Source: Acidimicrobiales bacterium (GTDB lineage: Bacteria; Actinomycetota; Acidimicrobiia; Acidimicrobiales; RAAP-2). From it: DNA of 64,000 nt. Both the position numbers and the translations under genes were made by a program. Of this stretch, positions 27,746 through 37,652 are shown piece after piece. The stretch spans positions 52,599 through 116,598 of the forward strand of contig JADMIJ010000003.1 in NCBI GenBank assembly GCA_015478655.1, read 5' to 3'. The notes under the pieces were generated by a model, which was not told the origin of the DNA, ran no database searches, and was given only the letters and a program-made list of their open reading frames with translations. Numbering within the stretch: position 1 is the first letter of the stretch; each line of letters opens with the position of its first letter.

Positions 27746-29338
27746 GTGACCGAGCTGAACCCAGCCGGACGTTCGGTGGGAACGGGGGACCGAAGAGGTG
27801 GTTCGACCGGCAGTTCGGCACCTGGGCAGGGGGGGGTCCTCGAGCCTGGTCTCGACGTGATCCTCGAAGAGATCGAAACTGTGGTGGAGCCGGTCGCCGA
27901 ATCGGTATCGATGGCGCCGGCCGTCGGCATCGCAGTCGCCGGTGGCCCGATGATCACGCTCCCCGACGAGCCGGGACCCGACGTCGCCCACGCGGGCGAC
28001 TCCGTTCGCTCTGGACTCAACCAGGCTGGCCCGGTCGCCATCGCCGGATTGATCGTCAACGGTGCCGGGGTGTTGGTGGTAGTGGCGGTGGCCCGCTTGG
28101 TCACGCCGCAGGCCTACGGAGCCATCGCCCAGCTGCTCGGCCTCTTCTTCATCCTGTCCATGCCGGGGTCGGCGGTGCTGGTCGGCGTCGTACGCCGGGT
28201 CACCGCCCTCCAGAACGCCGGACGCGGTCACCTCATCCGGCCCTGGACGTCCAAGGTCCATCGGATTGTCCTCATGGCCCTGGCCCTGGAGGTCGTTGTG
28301 GTGCTGGCCCTCCAGGGGTGGATTGCCCGCCAGCTGTCGCTGCCCAACAGCGCCGGGGTCGTCCTGATCCTCGTGGCCGCGGGCATCTGGATCCTTCTGT
28401 CCGTGGATCGGGGCCTCCTCCAGGCCCACCGCAGCTATCGGGCCCTGGCCGGCAATTTGCTGATGGAGGGCACCGTCCGCACCGTCGTCGTCATCGTGCT
28501 GGTCTCGGCCCACCTCAGCGTGGCCGGCTACGCCGCCGGCATCTTCGTCAGCGAGGTGGCGGCCACGATCCACGCCCACTGGTTGGCCTCCAGAGCCTGG
28601 TCCGCTGCTCCAGTCGCCAACACGCCCGCGGGTGGATGTGACGTCAGGGCCGACAGCACGCTGGTGCGGCGCCGCCTGATGGCCGACGTGTCAGCTGCAT
28701 TCGTGGGGCTGGCCCTGCTCGGCCTGCTCCAGAACGTCGATGTGATCTTGTTGGGACGCCTGAACCATGCCCACGTCGGGCCCTACGCCGCCATCTCCGT
28801 GGCCTCGAAGGCCCTCGTCTTCGGCGCGCTGGCCCTCGGTGCCTACCTGCTCCCCGAAGCCACCATTCGGTGGAACGAGGGTGGTCACGCCATCCGCCAG
28901 CTGGGCGTGACCCTCATCTTTCTGGCCGTGCCGGCTGCGTTGCTGCTCGGGATCTCCATCTTCGTTCCCCGCTGGTTCCTGACCCTCGTGTTCTCGGCCA
29001 AGTTGAGCTCGGCGGCGCCGGCGTTCGCCACGCTCGTTGTGGCCATGATCTTCCTCTCCTTCTCGGTGCTGGTGACCAACTATCTTTTCGGAACCGGTTC
29101 CCGTTGGATCGTCCTTCTGCTGGCGGCGGGCTCGACGGTGGCGGTAGCCCTGATCGCTGCCGCGCACGGGAACACGGTGGCGACGGCTCGGGCAGACCTG
29201 GCGTCGCAAGGAGCATTGGCCGTGGCCATGGGGACCGCCTTCGTCCTCATCCACCGGCGGCACCGTGGGCCGGGATGGTTGGCCGCCTTGCGGTGGGGCA
29301 GTGGTGCCTCCGTTTCCAAGCGCTCATTTGCCGATTGA
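27746..29338 (+). CDS. Polysaccharide flippase-like membrane protein (Wzx/MOP superfamily)
   Basis: 530 residues. The first 95 are low-complexity, then about 12-14 membrane helices begin at LNQAGPVAIAGLIVNGAGVL with the ARLVTPQAYGAIAQLLGLFF pattern of O-antigen/teichoic-type flippases. It probably flips a lipid-linked glycan for the cluster. GTG at 27746 is the first usable start; the ribosome site is weak. It lies 57 bases after the oxidoreductase gene. Confidence 0.82.
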   Translation: MTELNPAGRSVGTGDRRGGSTGSSAPGQGGVLEPGLDVILEEIETVVEPVAESVSMAPAVGIAVAGGPMITLPDEPGPDVAHAGDSVRSGLNQAGPVAIAGLIVNGAGVLVVVAVARLVTPQAYGAIAQLLGLFFILSMPGSAVLVGVVRRVTALQNAGRGHLIRPWTSKVHRIVLMALALEVVVVLALQGWIARQLSLPNSAGVVLILVAAGIWILLSVDRGLLQAHRSYRALAGNLLMEGTVRTVVVIVLVSAHLSVAGYAAGIFVSEVAATIHAHWLASRAWSAAPVANTPAGGCDVRADSTLVRRRLMADVSAAFVGLALLGLLQNVDVILLGRLNHAHVGPYAAISVASKALVFGALALGAYLLPEATIRWNEGGHAIRQLGVTLIFLAVPAALLLGISIFVPRWFLTLVFSAKLSSAAPAFATLVVAMIFLSFSVLVTNYLFGTGSRWIVLLLAAGSTVAVALIAAAHGNTVATARADLASQGALAVAMGTAFVLIHRRHRGPGWLAALRWGSGASVSKRSFAD

Positions 29339-29434
29339 TCGACACATGCCTGGCCGCCGATGGCAGGGATACACTCGGGCCCGCGACCGCCGGCGAGCGG
29401 CCGCTGCGGACTAGGTGCCGGGGGGAAACCGACC

Positions 29435-30751
29435 ATGAGGAGTGTGAGCGACAGCAGCGCGGCTGAGGCTGACGCGCCCTTCCCGCGGTTGGTGCCGGTT
29501 CCGGATCTCGACGGCACTGGTGGATCCGGATCGGAGTTCCCCGCCTATGGGCCAGGATCAGATGGGGCGCCGTCTCGCTTCGATCAACCCGGACTTGAGC
29601 CATTTGCCCGAATGTCCGTCGGCGAGATTGCGGAGCAGGCCGGATTGAAGCGCATCGACGTCGTGGCATGGCGTGATTTCGACGATCCCGAAGCGGGCGG
29701 TTCCGAGCTCCACGCTCACCGGATCATGTCCGCCTGGTCGGATGCCGGCCTCGATGTGTCGATGACCACGTCCTCGGTGCCCGACGCTCGCAGCGTCGTG
29801 CGGCGTCATGGATATCGGGTGGTCCGTCGAGCGGGCAGGTACTCGGTCTTCCCCCGCACCATGCTGTCCGGGGCCCTGGGCCGGATTGGGACCGGGGACG
29901 GCTTCGTCGAGATCTGGAACGGCATGCCCTTCTTCTCGCCGTTGTGGGCCCACTGTCCGCAGATCGTGTTCCTCCATCATGTTCACGCCGAGATGTGGAA
30001 GATGGTGCTCCCCACCGGAATGGCCGAGTGCGGCTTTGCCATCGAGCACCATCTGGCCCCTCCCGTCTACCGGAAGAGCCGCGTCGTCACCTTGTCGACA
30101 TCCTCCAAGACGGAGATCGTCGAGCGATTGCGCATACCTGCCGAGCGGATCACCGTGTCCCCACCGGGCGTGGAGCCGCACTTCTCGCCCCACGGCGAAT
30201 GCTCGGAGTCTCCCCTTGTGGTCGCCGTTGGTCGGCTGGTTCCGGTCAAGCGGTTCCACCTGCTGATCGAGGCCTTGATCAAGCTGAAGTCCGATCACCC
30301 GCGGCTTCAGGCGGTGATTGCCGGGGAAGGCTATGAACGACCGTCCCTCGAGGCCCTGATCCGCGCCGGGGGCGCCGAATCGTGGATCTCCCTCCCAGGC
30401 TTCGTCTCCGAAGCGCGGCTGGTCGACCTCTACCGCAGAGCCTGGCTGGTGTCGTCCACGTCGCTGCGCGAGGGCTGGGGGATGACGGTCACCGAGGCCG
30501 GCGCCTGTGGCACCCCGGCGGTAGCGACGAGCATCAGCGGCCACCAAGACGCAGTGATCGATGGCCGGACAGGGCTCCTGGTCGGCGGCAGGGATGATCT
30601 GATCCGGGGATTGGATGCCGTGTTGCGCGACGAGGTTCTGCGCAAGCGGCTCGGACTGGCCGCACTCGAGCATTCCTCGCAGTTCAGCTGGGATGCCGCT
30701 GCCAGGGGTGCGCTGGCTGCCCTGGGGGCGGAGGCCCTGTCCCGCCAGTAG
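29435..30751 (+). CDS. GT4-family glycosyltransferase
   Basis: 438 residues, GT-B fold. The N-domain has DVVAWRDFDDPEAGGSELHA (donor-side GG loop). The C-domain has VVAVGRLVPVKRFHLLIEAL, VIAGEGYERPSLEALI and the EGWGMTVTEAGACGTPAVAT motif with the two donor-binding glutamates. It is cytosolic and retaining, and is likely to add a sugar to a lipid-linked precursor. ATG at 29435 follows a GGGGGA site; the frame is open upstream to 29360. It is 96 bases downstream of the flippase gene. Confidence 0.88.
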   Translation: MRSVSDSSAAEADAPFPRLVPVPDLDGTGGSGSEFPAYGPGSDGAPSRFDQPGLEPFARMSVGEIAEQAGLKRIDVVAWRDFDDPEAGGSELHAHRIMSAWSDAGLDVSMTTSSVPDARSVVRRHGYRVVRRAGRYSVFPRTMLSGALGRIGTGDGFVEIWNGMPFFSPLWAHCPQIVFLHHVHAEMWKMVLPTGMAECGFAIEHHLAPPVYRKSRVVTLSTSSKTEIVERLRIPAERITVSPPGVEPHFSPHGECSESPLVVAVGRLVPVKRFHLLIEALIKLKSDHPRLQAVIAGEGYERPSLEALIRAGGAESWISLPGFVSEARLVDLYRRAWLVSSTSLREGWGMTVTEAGACGTPAVATSISGHQDAVIDGRTGLLVGGRDDLIRGLDAVLRDEVLRKRLGLAALEHSSQFSWDAAARGALAALGAEALSRQ

Positions 30752-30994
30752 TCGACTGTCTGGCCGCCGGGATGCGGAAACCTCGATACGGCGATGAGCG
30801 GCGAGCCGCAGCGGCGTGGTTCGGCGGGCGCCGAAGCACCAGATCCTGATGTGCTCTCCCCTCTGTCCCTTCGGGACCACCGGCAGCGACCAACTGGGTC
30901 CTTCGTTCGCCAGCCTCGGGAAGACTTGCGGTCACCGTGCGGACGCTCCGTGCCAGCGGCGCTCCCACGTGCTGATCGAGCGAAGCGGACCGTG

Positions 30995-32056
30995 ATGATC
31001 GATACTCATGTGATGTGCTCTGACGACACGCCGGCCCACCACGGCCACGGCTACCAGGTCCTGCACGAGGTGGAGCCCTCGGTGATCTTCGATCTGGAAC
31101 CGGTCGACTCGGTGACCGTGACGACGCTGATGGACAACGTGACAGATGTCTTCATGCCCGATCAGGGGCCGGCGCACCGGCCACCCCTGTTCTCGGGGCA
31201 TCGACAACCGGTCGTCACCATGGAGGGAGGTGACGCCCCCGAGCAGTTGCTGGCGGAGCATGGCTTCTCGGTGCTGGTGACCGTGACCAAACACGGCCGC
31301 CACCACAAGATCCTATTCGACGCCGGGGCCAGCCCCGATGGGGTGGTGGAGAACATGGGCCGCCTCGACGTCGATCCGTCCGAGATCGAGGTGATCGTTT
31401 GCAGCCACGGCCATTTCGACCACATGACAGGCCTCGACGGCATCATCCGGCGGTTGGGGAGAGTCAACCTGCCTATTCTGATCCACCCCCATTTCTGGCG
31501 GCGTCGCCGGGTGGCGATACCGGGGCGCGACCCTGTCGAGATTCCGACCACGAGCCAACGGGCCCTCATCGACGCCGGTTTCGAGGTGGTGGAGGAGCGC
31601 CAGCCCAGCTTTCTCTTCGAGCGCTCGGTGCTGGTGACGGGCGAGGTTCCCCGCACCACCGGCTACGAGCCGGGCTTTCCTCCCCAGCAGGCCTGGGTCG
31701 GCGGCGGCTGGGAGCCGGACCCTCTAGTCCTGGACGATCAGGCGCTGATCGTCGACGTCAAGGGCAACGGACTGCTCGTAATCACTGGGTGCGGCCACGC
31801 CGGGGTGGTGAACATCTGTCGCTACGCCCGCCGTCTGACCAAGGACCGACCCCTGCACGCGGTGATGGGAGGGTTTCATCTCAACGGGCCTCTGTTCGAA
31901 CCGCTCATTCCGGTTGTCCTCGATGACCTCAGTGCCATGACGCCGAGCGTCGTTGTCCCCGCGCACTGCACCGGATGGCGCGCCCAGCACGCCATGAGTG
32001 CCCGGTTCGCCGAGGCGTTCATCCCCAACACGGTCGGGACCCGCTTCGAGCTTTGA
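30995..32056 (+). CDS. MBL-fold hydrolase, dihydropterin phosphate synthase-like
   Basis: About 353 residues. The metallo-beta-lactamase motif is CSHGHFDHMTGLDG, followed by ligands in TGCGHAGVVNICRYA and PAHCTGWRA. The N-terminal VTVTTLMDNVTDVFMPDQG segment and the GHAG block match the family that includes the archaeal dihydropterin ribosyl-aminobenzene phosphate synthase (MJ0301 type); many bacterial members have no known role. The start is uncertain: ATG at 30995, or GTG at 30992, fits where homology begins. The frame is open back to 30794, but that part reads as non-coding. Confidence 0.8.
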   Translation: MIDTHVMCSDDTPAHHGHGYQVLHEVEPSVIFDLEPVDSVTVTTLMDNVTDVFMPDQGPAHRPPLFSGHRQPVVTMEGGDAPEQLLAEHGFSVLVTVTKHGRHHKILFDAGASPDGVVENMGRLDVDPSEIEVIVCSHGHFDHMTGLDGIIRRLGRVNLPILIHPHFWRRRRVAIPGRDPVEIPTTSQRALIDAGFEVVEERQPSFLFERSVLVTGEVPRTTGYEPGFPPQQAWVGGGWEPDPLVLDDQALIVDVKGNGLLVITGCGHAGVVNICRYARRLTKDRPLHAVMGGFHLNGPLFEPLIPVVLDDLSAMTPSVVVPAHCTGWRAQHAMSARFAEAFIPNTVGTRFEL

Positions 32057-32167
32057 TCCACGACGGGCGCCCTCGCATTGGTCGGCTGACCGCCAGTCCG
32101 CTCAGAACCGTAGAGTTGGCCCGCTCAATCGGCCCCGAGGGTGCGGTCCGCACACAGCTCCGTGTGT

Positions 32168-35100
32168 TCAGCGCTCCTCGTCGGGCCCGACCGCACCGGC
32201 GTCCTTGCCGGTTCCCCTGCGAAGGACGGCGTCGACCACTGCGTCCGCCCCGAGGAATACCACCCCCGCCCAGGCCAGCTGGCTGGCGGTGTTGAAGGAC
32301 AGGGGCCACGCCCCGTCGGCCGGCACCTGGTGGTGGGCCTGGTAGATGGCGACGAAGGCACCGGCGGCCACCACGGCGGCGATGGCCGCCAGGCCCAGCA
32401 CGATGCGCAGTCGCGGGATGAGCAGGGCGACCACGGTGGCGATGCCGGCCGCCGACCCGGCCAGAGGTGAGGCGATGACCCCCGCCACGAGGCCGACCGC
32501 CACCCCCGTGACCAGGGAGGTCCACACCGGGACCCGCTTCGTCCCCCGGCCGAACGGCACCACCAGGAGAGGCCCGTCTCCCGGTGCGACAGCCGCCACG
32601 GGAGCACCCGGCAGAACAGGCGGATCGTGGGCTGCCACCTGGTGCCGGTGTCGCCGCCGCTGCCTACGCACCGGCACCAAGGCCAGAACCACACAGCCGA
32701 GGATGGCCACGACGGAGATGAGCAGGGCCACATCGACCCGCGTCTGCGGCGCCCACTGAAGGACCACCGACATCGTCCCGTCATGGACGGCCGATCCCAG
32801 GGCGGAAGGATCGAGTTGCCATCCGTTGGCGAACCCGTCGATGAGTACGGGCCTCCCGAGGTTTCCGCCGCCGACCACGGTGGCCTTCCATCCGGCATTG
32901 ATGCTCTCCCCCAGGATGAGAGTGACGGGGGAAGGGTGGGACGAGGCGGCCAGACCGTGGATCGACAGATGCAGGGTGGTTGCTGTCTGGCTGACCACGT
33001 GGACGGCGGGCGACGGCGGCACCGGCGCGGCGGCGAGCGTGGTGGCCGAGGCCAGGGGCATGGCGGTGCCGCCCGGCGCCGAGTCGAGGGCGAGTTGATC
33101 GATGTCGAACCCGGTGGTCTGGCCGGTGGCCGAACGCAGGGTATGGGTTCCGGGTCCGAGGGTCAGGCCACCGGCATCGGGCCCGCACAAGGAGATGGGG
33201 AGGGGATTGCGGGCCAGGGCCGTCGACGTCGAGCCGGCGATCGAGACCCAGAGGGGGGCGCCGTCCACGGCGACCAGGTCACGACGGCAGGAGGTCGGGA
33301 TGGTCGCCGGCAGCGAGGCAGCGTGGAGGCCGGGGATCCCTACCTCGGCGATTCCCAGCGGCATGGCGATGGGCGTCTTCGAGCGGTAGTTGGGAGTGTT
33401 CTCGACGCGTACCGCGACCATGGCAATCCGGATGCTCCGACCGGTCATTACCGGAAGGGAGACCCGCACGTTGGCCACCGACCCGGGTACCGGGCTGTCG
33501 GCGATGGTCGGCAGCGCCACAGTCGTGCTCTGGGTGCCGGCGGACACGGTCAGGACGGTCGGGATCGAGTGCTGTCCATCGGCCGCGATCTGCAGGTCAA
33601 GGTGGTTGAAGGTGAGGTTGGCGGGGAGGTCGTACTGCAACCACTGGCCTGCCTGGTGCGACACGCCGAAGCCCGGTTCCCACAGGGTGTCGCGATTGCC
33701 GTCGAGCGTGGCGATGGCCCCAGCCTTGAGGTCGCCGGGCAGACGACCGAGCGAGTAGGCCACGATGCCGGAGTGGTCAGCACCGGGTCGCCCCACGAGG
33801 CGGTCGATCTGGTCATCGGGGATCAATGGGGAGATGCGTGCCGAGCCGGCCACCGCGAAGGTCCGCTGGGAAGGCAGCCAGAACGTGCGGGCCAGCGTTG
33901 TCTCGACATCGGCCCGCGGCGGGGTGCCCGAGCCGCGGAGTCTGGTCATGATCAGGCTCAGCCGATCGGACGCCGACGAGGCGCCTGAGGCGCGCAGCAG
34001 GTCCTGCGGGAGGGCGATGGTCTCGTTGACCGAGATACCCGGGATCTCCACCTCGGCGAAGCCGACCGAGCTCCTCGACGACACGGGTGTGTTGTCCTTG
34101 AGGTGGCCGACCCCGCTGACGGTCAGGCGCAGGGTGGTGAAGCTACGGGGCGAGAAGTCCACCACCTGCCCGCTCGGCGTACGCGATCGAGCACCCAGAG
34201 GCACCGTGATGGGGTGTCCACCGTCGAAGGTCAGCGTCACCTTGGTGATGAACCGGTCGGGGTCGCCGGTCTGCGGTTGCACGAGGGTCACGGAGTGCCC
34301 GGTGTGCGGCTGCTGGAGGACCACCTGCCACCACTGACCGAGTTGCTTGATGAAGGAGTCGTCCAGCCAGGCGGTCTGGAGATTGCCGTCGAGGGCCGCC
34401 GGCGGGCGGCTCTCCGGGAAATAGGTGATGGACGAGCCATAGGAAGAGGCCGTCACCGAGGACACCCCGAGCAGCACCGACGTGGTCTGGGCATCCCCAG
34501 GGGCCCCGGGGAACAGGTTGATCGGGGCATCGCTGGGGTCAGCGGTGTTGGGCGGCTGGCTGGCCGTCTCGGTGTAGCCGGTGTTCTCGTTGAGCGAGTT
34601 CCAGCGGAATCCCTGTTTCCGGTTGGTGTCGGTGATCACGAGGTGGGCCGGGGACCTGAGCGTCGTCGTCCTGAGGGACCGATTGGTGTCGAGGGTCCCG
34701 GCGAACAGGATGGTCGGGTTGTTCTGGAGGAGCCCGACCGAGGCGGCATTGACGATGCCCGACGCGTCGCCATCCACCACCAGGGGGGTCTTGGTGGGCT
34801 CGGTCCGGATGATCGGACGGGGTTGGGCCACCGTGTAGGACACCAGTGGGGCCGGCCAACCCTGGTTGGGAGGTCGGGCCAGGGTGGCCTCATCCATATG
34901 GGGGATCTGTGGGACGTTGGGCTGCGGGGTTCCGTAGGAGACCGGGTGGCTCAGCCCGGGGGGAGTCACGGCGAGATCGGCCGCCACCTGCTGGGGGATG
35001 GGCGCGTCGAATCGCTCATAGGCCTGGTCGTATTGGACCAGGACGTCCCCGGCGCTCATCAGCGAAGACATGGGGCCGAGGGTGTTCCAGTCCAGGACGC

Positions 35101-36691
35101 CGTCCTGGAGGGGGGAGTCCACCGCGGCCAGTAGATCGGCGGTGGCCAGGGACCCCATGATCTGCTGCTCGTGGGTGACGAACGGGCGGGTCATCAAGCC
35201 GGGATATACGGTATCGATGGTGTTGCCCCACCGGTAGGCGGCGAAGTTGTTACCGGGCAGTGCGTAGAGACGCGTCCCGGGGTGGGAGTGGTCGAGCGCG
35301 GCCGCGGCCTGGCTGACGTAGGGGGGAGGGGCCGCCGGTTGGGTGAAGCCCGCAGCGATGATCGCTCCCGTCCACAACGGCGTGGTGGCGGCGGCGATGG
35401 CTGCCACCACCACGCCCCCGACGATCAGGCCGGTGCGCCGAACCCGGAAGGTGAGGGCACTGATTCCGGCCCCCAGGAACATGGCCAGGCCGAGGATGAC
35501 CAGCGGCGAGGCTCGATCGGTGGAACGCATGGCCAGGCCGGCGGTGGTGTCCACCATGATCGCCTTGAGCACGGAGCCCACGGCAGAGGGATGGTCGTAG
35601 GGGTTGGGCCCGACCGCCAGCACCATGCCGACCACGGTGATGAGCACGAAATAGGCGCGATGCCGCCAACGGGAGAACACTGCCGCCATGAAGCACAGTG
35701 CCGGCACGGCGAAGCTGGCGCCGATCAGCCAGAGGTTCTGGGTGTAGTCCACCGACGATTGGGTCCAGCTCCCGATCCGGTCCGAACCGTAGAAGTACCA
35801 GTAGCCCAGGCCCCGGACGATCTCCGAGGCCAGGGAGGCCCCGCTGGTGGCCGGGACGGTCTCGGTGTAGCGGAGGACGTTCACCCCGTAGGCCGCCTCC
35901 ACCTGCAGGCCTACGGCCCACCAGAGGGACACCAGCGCGCTGAGCAGTCCGATCTTCCAGGCCACGCCCCAGGCCCTTCGCCAGGTCGCCTCCTTGGCGA
36001 CGAGCACCGAGTAGGGGAGCCAGAGGGCGGGGGCAATGCCCACGTAGAGGATGGAACTGGCGTTGATCCCGCTGACCAGAGCAACCACCAGGGCGAAGAG
36101 GGCCGGATACCTCCAACCGCCGCGTCGCAGGGCCAGGATGACGAACGCCACCATCCACGGGAGGCCCGCCCAGGGCATCAGAATGACCGAGATGCGGCCC
36201 GAGTACTGGAGGACGTACGGGGTGAACATGAAGCCCAGCGCGGTGACGTACCGACCGGGGCCGGAGAGCCCGACGGTGCGGCACAGGTAGAGGGCGCCGG
36301 CGCCGGCGGCGGACAGCAGGATTCCCAACCACAGGCGCTGAGCGATCCAGAGGGGCGCGTGGAGCTCGGCCATGGCCCAGTAGAAGGGCCCCATGGGCAG
36401 CAGGTAGCCAATGTTCTCGTGGGTCACCGTGCCCAGGCCCACGCCCGGGTCCCACAGTGAGACGGCTTGACGCACATAGCGACCCGGATCGAGGTAGAGG
36501 TAGGTCTTGGTGTCGTCGGTCACCACCCCGGGCTGGGACGCCAGCATGGGGATGAAGGCCGCCAGCGCCAGGACCGAGTAGTCGACCGCCGTCCGGAGCC
36601 GGCTGGGGGAGCGGAGCCGGGCATAGACGCCTCCGGCCGGGCCCGGGGCCCGGCCCGGGGGCGCGACAGCGGAAGGTTGGGGATCCCACAC
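32168..36691 (-). CDS. Alpha-(1->3)-arabinofuranosyltransferase-like protein (AftD/DUF3367 family)
   Basis: 1507 residues. The N-terminal GT-C core (about 30-470, roughly 11 helices) has the acidic loop TDDTKTYLYLDPGRYVRQAV and later GLGYWYFYGSDRIGSWTQSS. A large extracytoplasmic part follows, with two regions resembling F5/8-type carbohydrate-binding modules (around 720-850 and 1000-1130), then C-terminal helices (about 1375-1500). This matches mycobacterial AftD, which acts late in arabinogalactan/lipoarabinomannan assembly. Whether this organism makes arabinan is unknown, so another furanose is possible. The GTG start has a TACACT hexamer 11 bases upstream and no ribosome site. Confidence 0.88.
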   Translation of the reverse strand: MWDPQPSAVAPPGRAPGPAGGVYARLRSPSRLRTAVDYSVLALAAFIPMLASQPGVVTDDTKTYLYLDPGRYVRQAVSLWDPGVGLGTVTHENIGYLLPMGPFYWAMAELHAPLWIAQRLWLGILLSAAGAGALYLCRTVGLSGPGRYVTALGFMFTPYVLQYSGRISVILMPWAGLPWMVAFVILALRRGGWRYPALFALVVALVSGINASSILYVGIAPALWLPYSVLVAKEATWRRAWGVAWKIGLLSALVSLWWAVGLQVEAAYGVNVLRYTETVPATSGASLASEIVRGLGYWYFYGSDRIGSWTQSSVDYTQNLWLIGASFAVPALCFMAAVFSRWRHRAYFVLITVVGMVLAVGPNPYDHPSAVGSVLKAIMVDTTAGLAMRSTDRASPLVILGLAMFLGAGISALTFRVRRTGLIVGGVVVAAIAAATTPLWTGAIIAAGFTQPAAPPPYVSQAAAALDHSHPGTRLYALPGNNFAAYRWGNTIDTVYPGLMTRPFVTHEQQIMGSLATADLLAAVDSPLQDGVLDWNTLGPMSSLMSAGDVLVQYDQAYERFDAPIPQQVAADLAVTPPGLSHPVSYGTPQPNVPQIPHMDEATLARPPNQGWPAPLVSYTVAQPRPIIRTEPTKTPLVVDGDASGIVNAASVGLLQNNPTILFAGTLDTNRSLRTTTLRSPAHLVITDTNRKQGFRWNSLNENTGYTETASQPPNTADPSDAPINLFPGAPGDAQTTSVLLGVSSVTASSYGSSITYFPESRPPAALDGNLQTAWLDDSFIKQLGQWWQVVLQQPHTGHSVTLVQPQTGDPDRFITKVTLTFDGGHPITVPLGARSRTPSGQVVDFSPRSFTTLRLTVSGVGHLKDNTPVSSRSSVGFAEVEIPGISVNETIALPQDLLRASGASSASDRLSLIMTRLRGSGTPPRADVETTLARTFWLPSQRTFAVAGSARISPLIPDDQIDRLVGRPGADHSGIVAYSLGRLPGDLKAGAIATLDGNRDTLWEPGFGVSHQAGQWLQYDLPANLTFNHLDLQIAADGQHSIPTVLTVSAGTQSTTVALPTIADSPVPGSVANVRVSLPVMTGRSIRIAMVAVRVENTPNYRSKTPIAMPLGIAEVGIPGLHAASLPATIPTSCRRDLVAVDGAPLWVSIAGSTSTALARNPLPISLCGPDAGGLTLGPGTHTLRSATGQTTGFDIDQLALDSAPGGTAMPLASATTLAAAPVPPSPAVHVVSQTATTLHLSIHGLAASSHPSPVTLILGESINAGWKATVVGGGNLGRPVLIDGFANGWQLDPSALGSAVHDGTMSVVLQWAPQTRVDVALLISVVAILGCVVLALVPVRRQRRRHRHQVAAHDPPVLPGAPVAAVAPGDGPLLVVPFGRGTKRVPVWTSLVTGVAVGLVAGVIASPLAGSAAGIATVVALLIPRLRIVLGLAAIAAVVAAGAFVAIYQAHHQVPADGAWPLSFNTASQLAWAGVVFLGADAVVDAVLRRGTGKDAGAVGPDEER

Positions 36692-36781
36692 GAGTGATCG
36701 GTAGTGTAAACAACCGACGAGTCACGATGGCATCAGCGCCGATCGGGCTCGGGACCTGCCGCCACCACGCAAGGGGACCCC

Positions 36782-37639
36782 ATGAGTGCCAACCGTTCCG
36801 TTTCAGGGCCCCCGGGCGCCCACGGCGTGGCCCGGCGAGAGCGGACCGCCACCCGCCTCACCGGCGAGCGGCCGAGGCAAGGGGTGACTCCGGACTCCTT
36901 GTTGGCCCTCCACGCCGCCGGCTACCGGTCGGTCATCGAGCGCCTGGGGACCGGCACCATGCTGGACATGGGTTGTGGGGAGGGGTTCGAATCCGCCCGC
37001 TTCCTGTCCGAGGACCGGGTGGTGGTCGGGGCGGACTACAGCGCCGACGCCGTCGTGGCCGCGACAGGTCGCTTCGGCCGGGACGGCCTGCTGGTGGCCC
37101 AGATGGATGCGCTGTCCCTCGGGTTCGCCCAAGGAAGCTTCGAGTGGGCGTGCTCGTCGCACCTCATCGAGCATTTCGACGACCCCGAGGGCCATGTCCG
37201 CGAGCTGTCGCGGGTGCTGGCCGACGATGGGACGGTGTTCTTCCTCACCCCCAATGCCCCGGCAGACTTCGAGAACCCCTTCCACATCCACCTGTTCGAA
37301 CCGACCGAGCTGGGCGAACTCCTGACCCGGCACTTCCACGACGTGACGGTGCGGGGTATGGATGCCGTGCCCCACGTGAAGGCGGACTTCACGGCCCGCC
37401 GGGCCAAGGCGGACAAGGTGCTCCGGTTGGACGTGCTGGACATACGGCACCGGATGCCCCGCTCGTGGTACATCGGGATCTACACCCGCCTCCTTCCCGT
37501 GGCCTACAAGGTCATCGCCCGCGGCGACTCGGGGGGCATGACCGGCATCACCGCCGACGACTTCTTCGTCACCGATGAGCTCGATCGCACCACCATGGTG
37601 CTCTTCGCCACCGCCTCCCGGCCGCGGCGCCCGGCCTGA
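36782..37639 (+). CDS. Class I SAM-dependent methyltransferase
   Basis: 285 residues. Motif I MLDMGCGEGFESARFL, the acidic residue after strand 2 in VVGADYSADAV, motif II/III AQMDALSLGFAQGSFEWA, and HLIEHFDDPEGHVRELSRVL belong to the Methyltransf_11 class. The substrate is unknown; the neighbours suggest a surface glycan or its lipid carrier, by context only. Its 3' end is 13 bases from coaE, so the two are likely co-transcribed. It diverges from the AftD-like gene. Confidence 0.85.
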   Translation: MSANRSVSGPPGAHGVARRERTATRLTGERPRQGVTPDSLLALHAAGYRSVIERLGTGTMLDMGCGEGFESARFLSEDRVVVGADYSADAVVAATGRFGRDGLLVAQMDALSLGFAQGSFEWACSSHLIEHFDDPEGHVRELSRVLADDGTVFFLTPNAPADFENPFHIHLFEPTELGELLTRHFHDVTVRGMDAVPHVKADFTARRAKADKVLRLDVLDIRHRMPRSWYIGIYTRLLPVAYKVIARGDSGGMTGITADDFFVTDELDRTTMVLFATASRPRRPA

Positions 37640-37652
37640 TCAGAGCCCGGGA

